Assembly (NCBI RefSeq): GCF_958298935.1
Contig: NC_084923.1
Span: 32,952,501 to 33,016,500 of the forward strand
Direction of reading: 5' to 3'
DNA from: Phragmites australis
Lineage: Eukaryota > Streptophyta > Magnoliopsida > Poales > Poaceae
Length of the DNA stretch: 64,000 nt
The position numbers and the translations under genes are program-made. The notes beneath the pieces were generated by a model. That model was not told the origin of the DNA. It made no database searches and was given only the letters and a program-made list of their open reading frames with translations. Positions 32,191-43,070 of the stretch are shown here, one piece after another; the stretch's first letter is position 1; each line of letters starts with the position of its first letter.

Positions 32191-33180
32191 TTCAATTGGT
32201 ATATACCTTCATTCGGTATATATTTTCAATTGGTATCCATCTATTGTTATGAGTTTCAATTGTTATCATTTCCATATCATATCAATATGCACAAGTTTAT
32301 GGGAGAGTTTGCTCTATATGGTGTTTTTGCTAACCTCTTCAGACCCAATGAGTTTGGGGATCAAATTGTACTTGAATAAATTTTAGGTACAATGAAGATG
32401 CATTGGATGCTTGAATTAATCATAATGAAGAAGGTCTTTATCTTTCAATTGGTATCTACAAAGAAGACTATCTCTTTCAATTTCAATTGGAATCAAGAGA
32501 AGGACCATATCAAAGTGAGCAATTCAATGTCATTCCAAGTAATTTGTTCTTGATTTATGCATTTAATTTCAAAGATTCAATCTTGTGTAGATTGCATCAT
32601 CTCATGAAAATATCTTGCAAAAATGTGTTTTTCTTGCAAGTGCTTAAAACCTCTTTATTGCAAATATGAGCAATTTGAAGTAGCATATTTTTGTGGAAAC
32701 TCTATAATCATGTTTATGATTCATCCAATCCCAAATATGCAAAATATTTCATATCAAATGCTTGAGTTGCTCATATATGCAATATTGATTAAAATTTCAA
32801 AATCTTTTGCTTGAGGTTTGTAGTCCGCTTTAAATTGCTCTTTTGGACATATATGCATATGAGATGTTGACACTTTGTGGTAAACGAGAAATTCGTTATA
32901 TTGTCAACAATTTTGCTATGTTCAACTTAGAGCCTAATCCATTGCATTTGTGTTTGGATATTTATTTCGGACTCATGCTTGATTTGCCTTCAATTGAATT
33001 AGTTTCAATTGGAATTGGTATCTCTTTCAATTGTTTCAATTGGTATGCTTTGAATTTTCAATTGATATCTCTTATAGGTATTCAATTGATATTCTTTGGA
33101 ATTTTAATTGGCATCTTTTTCAATTGGTATCTCTTGTAGGTATCTAATTGATATCTTTTGAAGTTTTAATTGGTATTTCC
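32191..33180. repeat. Field of TTTCAATTGGTATC-like units
   Basis: At least eight imperfect copies of TTTCAATTGGTATC, plus further decayed CAATTGATAT and TAATTGGCAT forms, are scattered here. The unit equals the junction of this element's LTR end (CTTTCA) with the start of its primer site (ATTGGTATC). Such repetition is not expected by chance in one kilobase. Confidence 0.7.
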
Positions 33181-33949
33181 TTTTGAAATCTCTTTTCGCA
33201 TCTCTTTGAACCCCTTTGACCTATTGTATAGCTTGTTCTCCTCACATAGCTCGTAATTGGATAAGTGTATTTGGTTTAACTCAAATTATGAAAATACACA
33301 TATCATGAGGAGTTTACACTATACATGGTCTTGCACTAGCTTTCGATGATTCCTTTTGTGGGATAGAGCTAATGTGCTTCGAATGATTTTTGGGAAAAAT
33401 TTCTCTTTTAGCAAGTCCTACTTAATTCTTACCAATTTGATGTAAATTAGGGGAGAATTTGTTTCGATGATTCCATTTTGGCATTGATGTCAATTGGGGG
33501 AGAATTTGGACTAGATGTTATATTTTGTAAGAAGGCTTTGCTTATGGAGGATAATTTGCTTATATGGGGAAGATGTCAATTAGGGGAGAATTTGAATGAT
33601 TGCCTTTGAAAGGTTTGCTTTGCATGAGCATATTCATCTTCATACATACTTTGTCATGCTTGCTTGACAATATATGCAATGATATTCAAAATTCATTCAC
33701 GCGTGCATAGATTGTGTGAGAGTTTACTATATACATATGTTGGTTTTTAACTAACATCAAAACCTTTGTGGTGTTTGATGCTAGTAAAACTAGTTTTGGC
33801 AATATCAAATATCTTTATGATATTTGGTATTTCCAAAACTTGTTCTTTGTATACATTCATCTTCGGACTCTATGTATACTTAGAACTTTAAATTTCGTCA
33901 AATATAATCATCTAGTGAGATTGTCATCAATTACCAAAATGGGGGAGAT

Positions 33950-36400
33950 TGAAAGTGCATCTAGCCCCTATGTGTGGTTTTGGTAATTAATGACAATACA
34001 TATGGACTAACAATGTTGTTGAGATTGTTAGTAGGTTGTTCAATAGGTGATGCATGGAGAAGAGACATGCATGAACTCTAGGTGAATAGGAAGATTGAAA
34101 GTACATCAAGATGAATGAGCTCTAGGTGATGCTCGGATGTGATGCATAGAGGAGAAATATGCATCTAGATAAATGAGCTTTTAGTGATGCTCATAAGAAG
34201 AAGAAGAAGCTCAATAAGATTAGCAATAAGCTTGAAGGCTAAGTTACTTGTGGAGATCAAGTAACTAAAGGTATGACTTGTTAATAGAGTTTTATGGACT
34301 AACCCATGTACTTTGTGCTTGAGAGTGAGTTGGGATTAGGATCCATAAAAAGGCATAAGTTGAATTGAAATCATATATGCCAAGAGTGAAGAACAAGAGT
34401 AGACTCCATATATGAAAAAGTGAATTTCTTGAAGATGTCGAATACAAAGTGGTTTTCTATGGCAAGACGGTGAAGGGCAAGCAAGACTCGGCTGCGATGG
34501 ACCATCCGTGGTGAAGGGCAAGCAAATGGCTTGGCGCCGAAGGACCAAGGCGGTGGTGAAGAGCGAGTGAAGGCTTTGCGCTGATGGACCGTGCGAGGCT
34601 ATGGGAAGCTATGGATGATTCACATAAATCATATGAAGAATCAAGAAGAGATGGAGTGAAGATTTTATGGAAGTTAGCAACCCTCAAGGTTTGAAAGAAA
34701 AGAAGCGGTACTTGAAAGTTCTCAAATGCTCAAAGTGGTTCAAACTAGTTTTATCTTTGAATTTGAGTATAGGTATGCCGCACTATTAAGAGGGATGCAA
34801 CATGAGCTAATTGTCGTGTCTCAGTGCTCAAGAGTTCCCAACCAAACCCAAAGTGAGAGTTTGTTGTTAAGAGTCCGGAGCGGAAAGTGCGGAAGTGTCC
34901 AAAATGGGTTTTGGAGTGTTCCTAATTTGATCCTATGTGTTTTAGGTCATGAATTCAGTTGGGATGTGTAGCCCTCTGAATAAGCTTTCCATAGAGTCCA
35001 AAATCGTCGAAATCGGACTCCGGAATCAAAAGTTATCGCCGTTTTTCGGAGGTCAGCTGTGCTGTGGCCGGAGACTCCGGTGTAGGCCGGATACTCCGGT
35101 ACCTGGAAAGGCCGGAGACTCCGGTGAAGTCCGGATACTCCGGTACCTGGAGTGGCCGGAGACTCCGGGAAGTCTCCGGGGGTGTTTTCTGGGTTAAGTG
35201 TCGACCGGAGACTCCGGTGTAGGCCGGATACTCCGGTAAAAGTCCAGAAAAGAGCGTAACGGCTAGTTCTGACACATTCTGTGACCGTTCTGACGCCGTA
35301 TTTGGATTTAGGGCCGGATACTCCGGTGTTCACCGGATACTCCGGCCAGTTCTGTCAAAAACAGTAACGGCTAGTTGTTTGGAGTGGGCTATTTATACCC
35401 CACTCACCCCATCCTTTGGGGCTGCTGGAAGGGCACGAAAAGAACACATTTTTAGAGCCAAAAGAACCTCTCCCACTCTATTCTAGTGTGTGATTTGAGA
35501 AGAAAAAGTGAGTTGGGTTGAGAGATTGGAAGATTGAGTGCAAGTGAGCAAAATCCAATCTTGAGCACTTGAGTTCTCGGCAAGAAGTTCGTTGTCGTGT
35601 TTGTTACTCTTGGAGGTGAAACCTCCTAGGCGGCTAGGCGTCGCCGACGAGCACCCAAGGTTGTGGGTTGCCGCGGAAGTTTGTGAAAGGCTCGATTTCG
35701 CCTCCGCAAGGGAAGAAATCAAGAGTGGATCGAGGAAAGCGGTTGAAAGAGACCCGGCTCGTTGGAGCTTCCTCAACGGAGACGTAGGATTCACGGTGGT
35801 GAATTCGAACTTCGGGAAACAAATCTTTGTGTCTCCTTTCTTGTTTCCTTTCATTTATGTTCTTGCTCAAATCTTTGTGCATATTGCTCGATCTACTTGT
35901 TTGTGTGTATTTGAGTGTAGGTTCTTCGTGAATCTACTTGGAATCATCTCCGGGAACACACGACATCACTTGGTTTGAGCTAGAACTCTCCACTCATTAA
36001 TTTTATTCAGTTTCGGGCTCTGTTCTGTACAGAAACCGGAGAATCCGGACTTTACCGGAGTTTCCGGACCTGTACACACCGGAGTATCCGGACTACACCG
36101 GAGACTCCGGGGTGAACAGTAATTCCAGGCATATGAACAGTATTTTCAGCCTTTTTCAATTTAAGTTTTATTGCATATCTCTTGCTAGAATTGAGTAATT
36201 TTTGTCACCTTAGGATTGTAATTTCCACACTTATTTAGGGTGATTGTGCACTAGTTGAGCCTAGCATATTTAGGTTTTTCTCTTGTGAAAAACTCGTTAG
36301 TTTATATTCCGCTGCAAGTTTAGGCCAACGGTAAAAAGGGTTGAATTTTTTGTTAAAACGCCTATTCACCCCCCCTCTAGGCGACATCATTGTCCTTTCA
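33950..36400 (+). repeat. Right LTR of gag-only element
   Basis: This is the 2451-bp partner of the left LTR. It begins after the polypurine tract and ends CTTTCA, followed by the AATAC target duplication. Total length equals that of the left copy because the two 1-bp indels cancel. Confidence 0.95.
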
Positions 36401-36405
36401 AATAC

Positions 36406-38450
36406 CTCTCCAAAAGATATGAGGATGTGGTTTAATCTTTTTAGATGAGGTTTATGATAATCTTGGATGTCTAACTTGGTTTGTTTTTATGCTATTGTTA
36501 CTCTCTTTTAAATCGATGTCTAATGAACTTGTAGTTTAAATAGCTTGTTAAAGCAGTTTACTTGCTTAGATTTTATATCTCACACATCTTAATAACCTTT
36601 TCAGTGCTTGACGCTTGCTTGCTTGGATGGGATGGGAGTAGCAGCACTTCTACACGTTATAATCACAAATATTAATGCAGTAGTAATGTTGTAATAATAA
36701 TGCAAGTGTTGGAGTTGTTTATCTCTTAGTGTTGTTTAGCGTCGGTAAACTTATGTTTTGGTTTGCTTTGTTGGAGGTCAAAATTTAATGTCTTAATGCG
36801 TTGGTTATTTGCTAGGATACTTATGTGTTAATGTGCGGTTTTATTTATGCATCCTATATCTATATTGTTACTTTCGCTTTATCATGTTTTAGAGGAGGTG
36901 TTGCCGAAATTTTATAATTTTAGCAAGTCAAGTAGAGTAATTTGTAGTAACATTCTAGGTTTTTGCGGTGCCTGGAATGTTACAAAGATATGTTTAATAA
37001 CTAACGGAGCACTGGTGTAAATTACAAAGGGATCAGTCCAGATTAGAAACCCGGATTATCAAGGTCGTGTTCTCCACTAATCGAACTTACCCCTACCTAT
37101 GGGAAGATAGGGCCACCATATCTCATCATAGTCCTCTCTGTATTTTGCTACACGTGGTTATATTTTTACCTACAGCCAAATAAATCTATGTACGTATGAA
37201 GTTTTGTCGACGCTTCGTTCCCGTGGGTGTACACGTAACCTTACAAACTTGATTTGATTTACTGTTGACGTCGATCTTCATGCAGTGTGCGGTGTACATC
37301 TAGCAGTTGATGCTGAATGTATTGTACATTTCGAAATGATTTTAGGCATGTAGTCCGAACTTGGAAGGCATTGGGAATATAGCCTGCAAGATGACCAATT
37401 TTTTTCTATCTGTGTCCTTTTAGACATCTGCTGTTCTCTTCAGCTACTATTTTTTTATTTGTCTCAGTATATTTTTAAAAAAATTTGTTTTCAATTTACC
37501 GTACATCATAATGTTTAGAGCTATCTTTTATTTTCTTTATTTAAGAGCTAGCTCTTCAAGATCCTTTCCACGTGAGTTAGATTTTTCTTTACATTAGCTT
37601 CATCTCAATTACTACTCACTTCCCTTCTCTATATATTATAATAATAAAAACTAACTACTATCTACGACCAATGCCCTTTTAACACTCCGTTCCCTCGTGG
37701 CTCTGGCTACATCGATAAGCTCCAACTTCCTAGACTGGCATCCACAGCTGATCTCGAACCCTCGTTTGCAGCCGGCACAGATTGGTTGCTGCTATAAAGC
37801 TGCTATCAGTGGTCGAGGGACAGGGAGATTTGTATTAGCCATGAACTCTTTAGTATTGCAAAAGTTACTTCCATTGCAACCCCTTATTTATATTTGCAGA
37901 ATTATGTTCAAATAAAAAGAGCGCACGCCTTTTGTCTTTAAATAAAATTGCGCATTAATTATTTGGTTCGAGGCTTCTTTAGTTCTGGCTTTGCTTTGCT
38001 ACCGTAAAGAACTACTGTTGCCAAACAAGAGATGATTTACTAAGACATCAAGCCTCTCAATGTTCTGTAATCAGTCGGTAACAGCCAAGAACATGTTATT
38101 TAATGGATCCAGGGTATGATTCAAAAACATTTTTGAAACGCTGATGGGCGCATTGCAATCGCGTTTGTGTGTGCGGAATGTTAAACACCCTCTGTCAAAA
38201 TATATGGTGTTTATTAGCTGTGTGATGAATATATATTTTCAGTGCAATTTTTCAATAATTATTTAGTATCACATTACTATGAAAAATTATCATCAAAGTT
38301 ATCTACCAGGGGATGCTGCTTATAATAGTTGAATACAGATTGGCCATAAACTGAAAGCATGTATGCACGCACCTAGTCTAGGCTAATCTCGTTTTCTCCC
38401 AATATCCAGAGGAAACTGGTTTACATTGCGTTTGCATGCAGCCTATCAGG
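36406..38450. other. LTR tail and intergenic DNA
   Basis: The first 570 bp continue the retroelement remnant interrupted by the insertion, ending near GGAATGTTACA at about 36966-36976. The rest, to 38450, is AT-rich with no recognised gene or transposon end. Confidence 0.4.
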
Positions 38451-38453
38451 GAG

Positions 38454-39756
38454 CACTCCGTAAAAAAAATTTATTAGTGACGGATTTTATACCTATCACT
38501 CTTATCGTGTCATTAATGATAGATTATTAGTGATGGGTGATAAAGTCATTAATGATGAGTCATAACCGTGATCTATCACAAATGTTCAGTCTCATTAGTG
38601 ACAGGTCATAACCGCGACCCGTGATCCGTCACTAATGACTAATTAATATTTTTTATATTTTTTTGAAAACAAAGGTTAAAAAAATATTTTTTTCACCCAA
38701 GTCATCTCAACACAGACTCATCCCATATACCTCACAAGCCACATTTTTTTCACATTATTTTCAAATTTGTGTTCCATAGAATCGAACTCGCGACATCCTA
38801 CTCGCGCGTGTAGCCACCTTACCACCTGTACTATCACGTAGGTGTGATAGAAACCGGATATTTTATCCTTTTAGCCTTCTTTATCGAAGATCATTAGTAA
38901 CGCATCATAACCATGAACCGTTACTAATGACTAATTTTGCCAAATTTTATCGAAGGTTATAATTTGATATGTGACCCGAAGTGCATTCGGTAAAACAGGC
39001 ATAACTTTTGTATACGGACTCTAATTTTGATATTTTTTTTATTCTACAGACATCTAAAAAAGTTACATTCGTTTCTCTCCCACTTCGTCGGGTTTGGAAA
39101 TTTTTTAAGGCCAAAAACGGCTTATAAGATTGAGTTCTCGCCTCCGAAAGTTTCTGCACTATTTTCGGAACGCACGTTGTGTACATAGCTGTCACCCCCT
39201 ACATCAAACTTGAGCAGAAATGTACTATAGTTCCTAATCTAGTGCTGCTGAGGTGAGAAAAATAAGAAAAAATAAAATAAAAATATTTGCGAATACCATC
39301 ATTAGTGACTGGAGTTGGTCATTGGTGACGGATTATAAGTTGACTCGTCACTAATGACTGGTATAGGACGACCCATCACTAATGAGTGGATCATTAGTAA
39401 CGGGTCAAGTTGTGACATGTCACTAATAATTGGCCTAGGACGACCCGTCACTGATGACTTTATCATTAGTGACGGGTCACAACTTGATCTGTTACTAATG
39501 ACTAGCTTAGGACAACCCGTCACTGATGAACTAGTCATTAGTGACGGGTCACAACTTGTCACATTATCATCAGTGACGGATCATGTTACAACCCATTACT
39601 AATGACCACTCATTAGTGATGGGTTTATATCCGATCCTAATAAGAAGGGATATTAGTGACGTATTTTTATTAGACATGTCACTAATAGGATATTAGTGAC
39701 GCGTATTGAGCAGCCGTACTAATGTGGTGTCTCTTTTGCTGGTTTCTTACGTAGTG
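38454..39756. mobile_element. Non-autonomous CACTA element, TSD GAG
   Basis: The 1303-bp element begins CACTCCGTAAAAAAAA and ends TTTCTTACGTAGTG, which are inverted CACTA-type ends with a few mismatches. The 3-bp target duplication GAG is present at 38451-38453 and 39757-39759. Subterminal units around TTAGTGACGGGTCA and its complement fill both arms (38475-38640 and 39300-39710). There is no coding sequence. The centre at about 38780-38825 contains a tRNA-like stretch on the minus strand. Confidence 0.9.
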
Positions 39757-39879
39757 GAGTGCACATGTTGAGGTCTGCAGCAGGGGTTAAGTGAGTGCAA
39801 CTGCATATCTCTCCTTTTCAGAAAGAAGCCACAATAATTTAAAATAATCAAAATTTAATATACGCTCGAATATATATAT

Positions 39880-40663
39880 CACTACTACAGAAAATACTTT
39901 CATTGTCGGTTCCAAAACCACCTTCACTACCGGTTTTGGAGCTGACATTAGGCAATAGGCAATGATACGAACTAGTTGACATAAATCACTGCCGGCCCGA
40001 AGACCGGCAGTGATAGTCTGTCCCCGACTCAACATTTTTGGGCCAGAAATATTAAAAAAATTGCACCCGAGGAACCCCTACGGCCACACCGTCGCAAGTC
40101 ATAAGATTTTTCGTTTGAAATATGCACGCATACGATTCGTGGTACTTGAACCCGGGACCTCACAGCTCGTGCGGTACATTCTTACCATCCTACCACAGAA
40201 GTACTATTGATAACAATAGCATATGCAATCTTTTTTATCTCTTCTATTTGAAACTTCAAATGATTATTTGGATACCTAAATGACTTAAAATAAAAAAAGT
40301 TTTCAACTACAAAGTTATAGATCTCGTCGAGGTCTATAATTTCATATAAAGTTTGTCCCCATCTAACTTCATATTAAAAAGTTATGAATTTTTTAAAATA
40401 AGGTTATCATCCATTATCATCGTCGGTTCGTAACACAGACTGACAGTGATAGTCAAGTTTCACTATCGGTTCATAAGAAGAACCGGTAATTATAGTATCA
40501 CTACCAATTCATGGCTAGAATCAGGAGTTATCACTGTCGGTTCTTTTTTAATGGACTTTTAGTGTCGATCCTTGATATGAACCGACAGTGATAGTCTATC
40601 ACAGTCAGCTCATAAGAAACCGATAGTGATGGGTTGGCATATAAGGCCTATTCTGTAGTAGTG
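39880..40663. mobile_element. Non-autonomous CACTA element
   Basis: The 784-bp element begins CACTACTACAGAAAATA and ends TATTCTGTAGTAGTG, an almost perfect terminal inverted repeat. Subterminal repeats around CCGACAGTGATAG and its complement lie in both arms. Flanking triplets are TAT and ATA, so a clean 3-bp duplication is not seen. The centre holds a tRNA-like stretch on the minus strand (40141-40195). No coding capacity. Confidence 0.85.
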
Positions 40664-40695
40664 ATAGTTTTGAAGATACAAATAGAGAAGACCGT

Positions 40696-41044
40696 TGTAA
40701 CACCCTGCATCCAAAATCCACTTTATCGTCGACAGTATTAGAGCTTCAACCCTCGCTATATGAGTGCATGCGTGTCGGCTTGTGGAAGAGACACATGGTA
40801 CGGCCAGGGCATCGAGGGTCGATTCTGCGTATTTGTCTACTGTGAATGAGGTAAGCTATTGAGGGCGTTAGACCTAAAGGAGGGAGAGTGTAATACCCCG
40901 CCATTAGTGTTCTGGTTTTGGTCTTGTGGCCCAAGTGTTACGATGTGATGGGATTAATAGCCTAAAAGCCTTGTTGCTCAAATATAGTATATCTAGTTAC
41001 CCTTTAATACAAAATTATGATGAAAATGTAAGAGAGGTGTTACA
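40696..41044. mobile_element. LTR-like remnant with TGTAACACC ends
   Basis: The block starts TGTAACACC and ends GGTGTTACA, perfect 9-bp inverted ends typical of one group of gypsy LTRs. Inside, a purine tract AAAGGAGGGAGAG is followed at 40889 by TGTAATACCCCG, another LTR-like start. It may be a collapsed element with two partial LTRs. No flanking duplication is seen. Confidence 0.4.
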
Positions 41045-41482
41045 TTATAAGCGGATTTTGGAGGCAGACACATAAGTTATCTAGATCTTTCGACAAAGGG
41101 CCCTACAAATTCCCGGTGACTCCTATGCAAAAGCTCAGATACGAAATGGTGAAAGAGGTTACTCATGAGGTGACAGGTTGAGAGTTTGACTCCCACAAAC
41201 TGTATATACGTGTATTTCGCTTGAAAAATCGTGTGAATTGTGAATTTAGCCTGAAAAATCATGATCGTGTAGTTAGCCTAGGGGGTGGTCAGGTGCAAAA
41301 AAATTGGTTTTTTTAGCCCGAGAAAACTTAATTTAGAAACTATCACTCCCGGTTCATGCTATGGACAATGATATATTATCACTACCGGTTCTAGAATTAT
41401 TACTGTCACTTGTGCATTCAACTCAACAACCAACATTGATGGCAGTTATGAACTGAGAATAATAACTATTTCTATAGTAGTG
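41045..41482. mobile_element. CACTA element fragment
   Basis: The right end ACTATTTCTATAGTAGTG is CACTA-like, and the subterminal units (TATCACTACCGGTTC and similar) match those of the 39880-40663 element. The left end is missing or merged with the LTR-like remnant. A tRNA-like stretch in plus orientation lies at 41147-41196. Confidence 0.6.
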
Positions 41483-42736
41483 GTTTGTGCTACCGCGCAT
41501 CCAAAGTTCAAGAGATCGATACAGGCGCCATCCTCCTTGCGGGTATCCATGTCTAGAGGCTACAACATATTTACAGTGGAGCTCTTTGCAACTTCCTTGT
41601 AACCCCGCTCCGCCAAGGAGCCCTGCAATGGAGAACTGTCATATATTTTACCAACGTAATCTTATTGGGTTCTGAACATCAAGTCTTTGGCATTTACCCT
41701 TAGAGAGAATCAGAATATTTCTTGCTCATGCTCTCGTAAAGTTACAATCATGTTATACAGGCTTCTTATATATACGCAAACACACAATATATCTAATTCA
41801 TGGTTATTGATGAGATTATCAGAAAATCCCATGTGCTGTTTTGCAAGACAGAGCACACATCTAATGAGATCCAGAAGGTAAGCAGCGTGAGAGTCAGACC
41901 CTCCTCTCTCATTTATCCGAGACCATGCATGAATTAGGCTGGAAACTTGAAACAGTGAGAACACTAAGAGCGCAATGTACGTGTTGTTTATTATTCATGT
42001 GGCTAATATTTATTTGTTTTGTTTATGCATTTTTCATATATTCCTATGCACACTTCTCTGGAACTCCAGTTACTCATCCATCCATTAAAGTTGTCTACAT
42101 CGCTCCATCATAATTTGCTTTATTACACCTCCAATGCTGTCTAGCTTATTCTGTTTATAGATGAGTCCACATCGTTGAGCTTGAGTAAACATTTTGTTCT
42201 TCCTTCCAATTTCTGCTTAACCCTAGAAGAAACAGCTCACAATGAATTTGAGCCATGCCGCAACAGATCTGAGCTGCACTATGAATTGAGCACCATGCAG
42301 TAGATGATCAAGTGCCCCTCATTTCTTACTCCAGCTCTCCGACCACCAAAATAAATCTGAAGAAGATATGCTTGCAAGCACGCGGAACAACCACGAAAGT
42401 GGAGATGAGAGGAATCTGGAGTATTCTTCACTCTCAGATGAAGAGAAGAGGAGCTTTCTTTCTATCCTCATTCATCAACATATTGTTGGTAGTAGTGCAC
42501 TGCATCGGACCTCTGAAGCACATAGCACACAGAGCTTAGATGCTCATAGCATGCTCTCATGATGAGAAGCAACTAATGCATGACTCTTTCTATGAACTTG
42601 TTAATTAAGAAAATTGCCGATTCCTTTGTTTTATGTAAGACCCTTGTTAACGTTGAAACCATTTGTGAAAACCAAACAACTCATCCTTCAATTAGCACCT
42701 GTATTCCGGTAGGATGATCTATATCTGAGCTCCACC
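41483..42736. other. Intergenic, no assigned function
   Basis: Several short frames exist, for example 65 codons at 42368-42562 rich in Ser/His/Glu, but none is recognisable or supported by splice structure. No transposon ends were seen. Confidence 0.4.
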
Positions 42737-43070
42737 TGTTGAGCTAATCTCATTGCATGGGGTTAGTTAGGGGTTAGGTAGTCTGTTTTTATTGCACAAC
42801 GTGCGGCTGCATGGGGCTGAGACATGCACATTCACGTTGCACATTAACACTCATTCACCCTGCATGTTATCACTCATTCACAACACACATTCATGTTCAT
42901 TCAAGCAAAACGTCTGCATGGGCATGAATGAAGGCCATGTCTGGTTGTTTATTTTCCTTTAAATAAGAGATCAAGAAAATGGAAAAGCGGCAATCTTAGT
43001 ATAGCACAAAGATCTTCCTCTGCTCATGTGTGTGTTTGTGTTTGAGGTCTTGTATGCCTTGCGGCTATCA
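42737..43070 (+). mobile_element. Copia 5' LTR
   Basis: The 334-bp LTR begins TGTTGAGC and ends GGCTATCA, directly followed by a degenerate tRNA-Met primer site (ATTGGCATCAAAGC at 43071-43084). TATA-like CTTTAAATAAG lies near 42957-42967. The short LTR fits the small-copia type of the gag and pol that follow. The 5' boundary is inferred from the TG start alone. Confidence 0.6.

Larger units (their letters stand above)
29786..33949 (+). other. Non-coding interior of gag-only element
   Basis: This 4.16 kb of AT-rich DNA replaces pol. It contains no RT, integrase or RNase H motif in any frame. It does contain repeated ATGTGTAGG units (30.61-30.83 kb), a palindrome cluster (31.20-31.46 kb), a field of CAATTGGTAT-like units (32.19-33.18 kb), several AATTGGGGGAGAATTTG-type purine blocks (33.45-33.60 kb) that look like extra polypurine tracts, and the terminal tract AAAATGGGGGAGA at 33936-33948. 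Phe-rich short frames at 32.07-33.14 kb are low complexity and not considered genes. Confidence 0.8.
25181..36400 (+). mobile_element. Complete gag-only LTR retrotransposon, TSD AATAC
   Basis: The element is 11,220 bp. Two 2451-bp LTRs begin TGAAAG and end CTTTCA, and a perfect 5-bp duplication AATAC lies at 25176-25180 and 36401-36405. A tRNA-Met primer site follows the left LTR, and a polypurine tract precedes the right LTR. The only long frame is gag, and no protease, integrase, RT or RNase H motif is visible in the 4.16 kb between gag and the right LTR. The element must have moved with enzymes supplied by a relative. The LTR pair differs, by eye, by two substitutions and two 1-bp indels, so insertion is very recent. 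LTR size, the three-knuckle gag and the palindrome arrays suggest affinity with the Sirevirus branch of copia. Confidence 0.95.

Noticed and set aside
32074..33139. Several plus frames near 100 codons rich in Phe, Ile and Tyr, considered as a possible env-like gene
   Set aside because: They are broken, low complexity and created by the CAATTGGTAT units; no start context, signal or glycosylation pattern supports an env-like protein.
37697..37915. A 72-codon plus frame resembling an organelle transit peptide
   Set aside because: It has no ATG start, no downstream exon was found, and the similarity is only in composition.
38780..41196. Functional tRNA genes
   Set aside because: Only box-like similarity is seen; no complete cloverleaf or acceptor stem pairing could be made.
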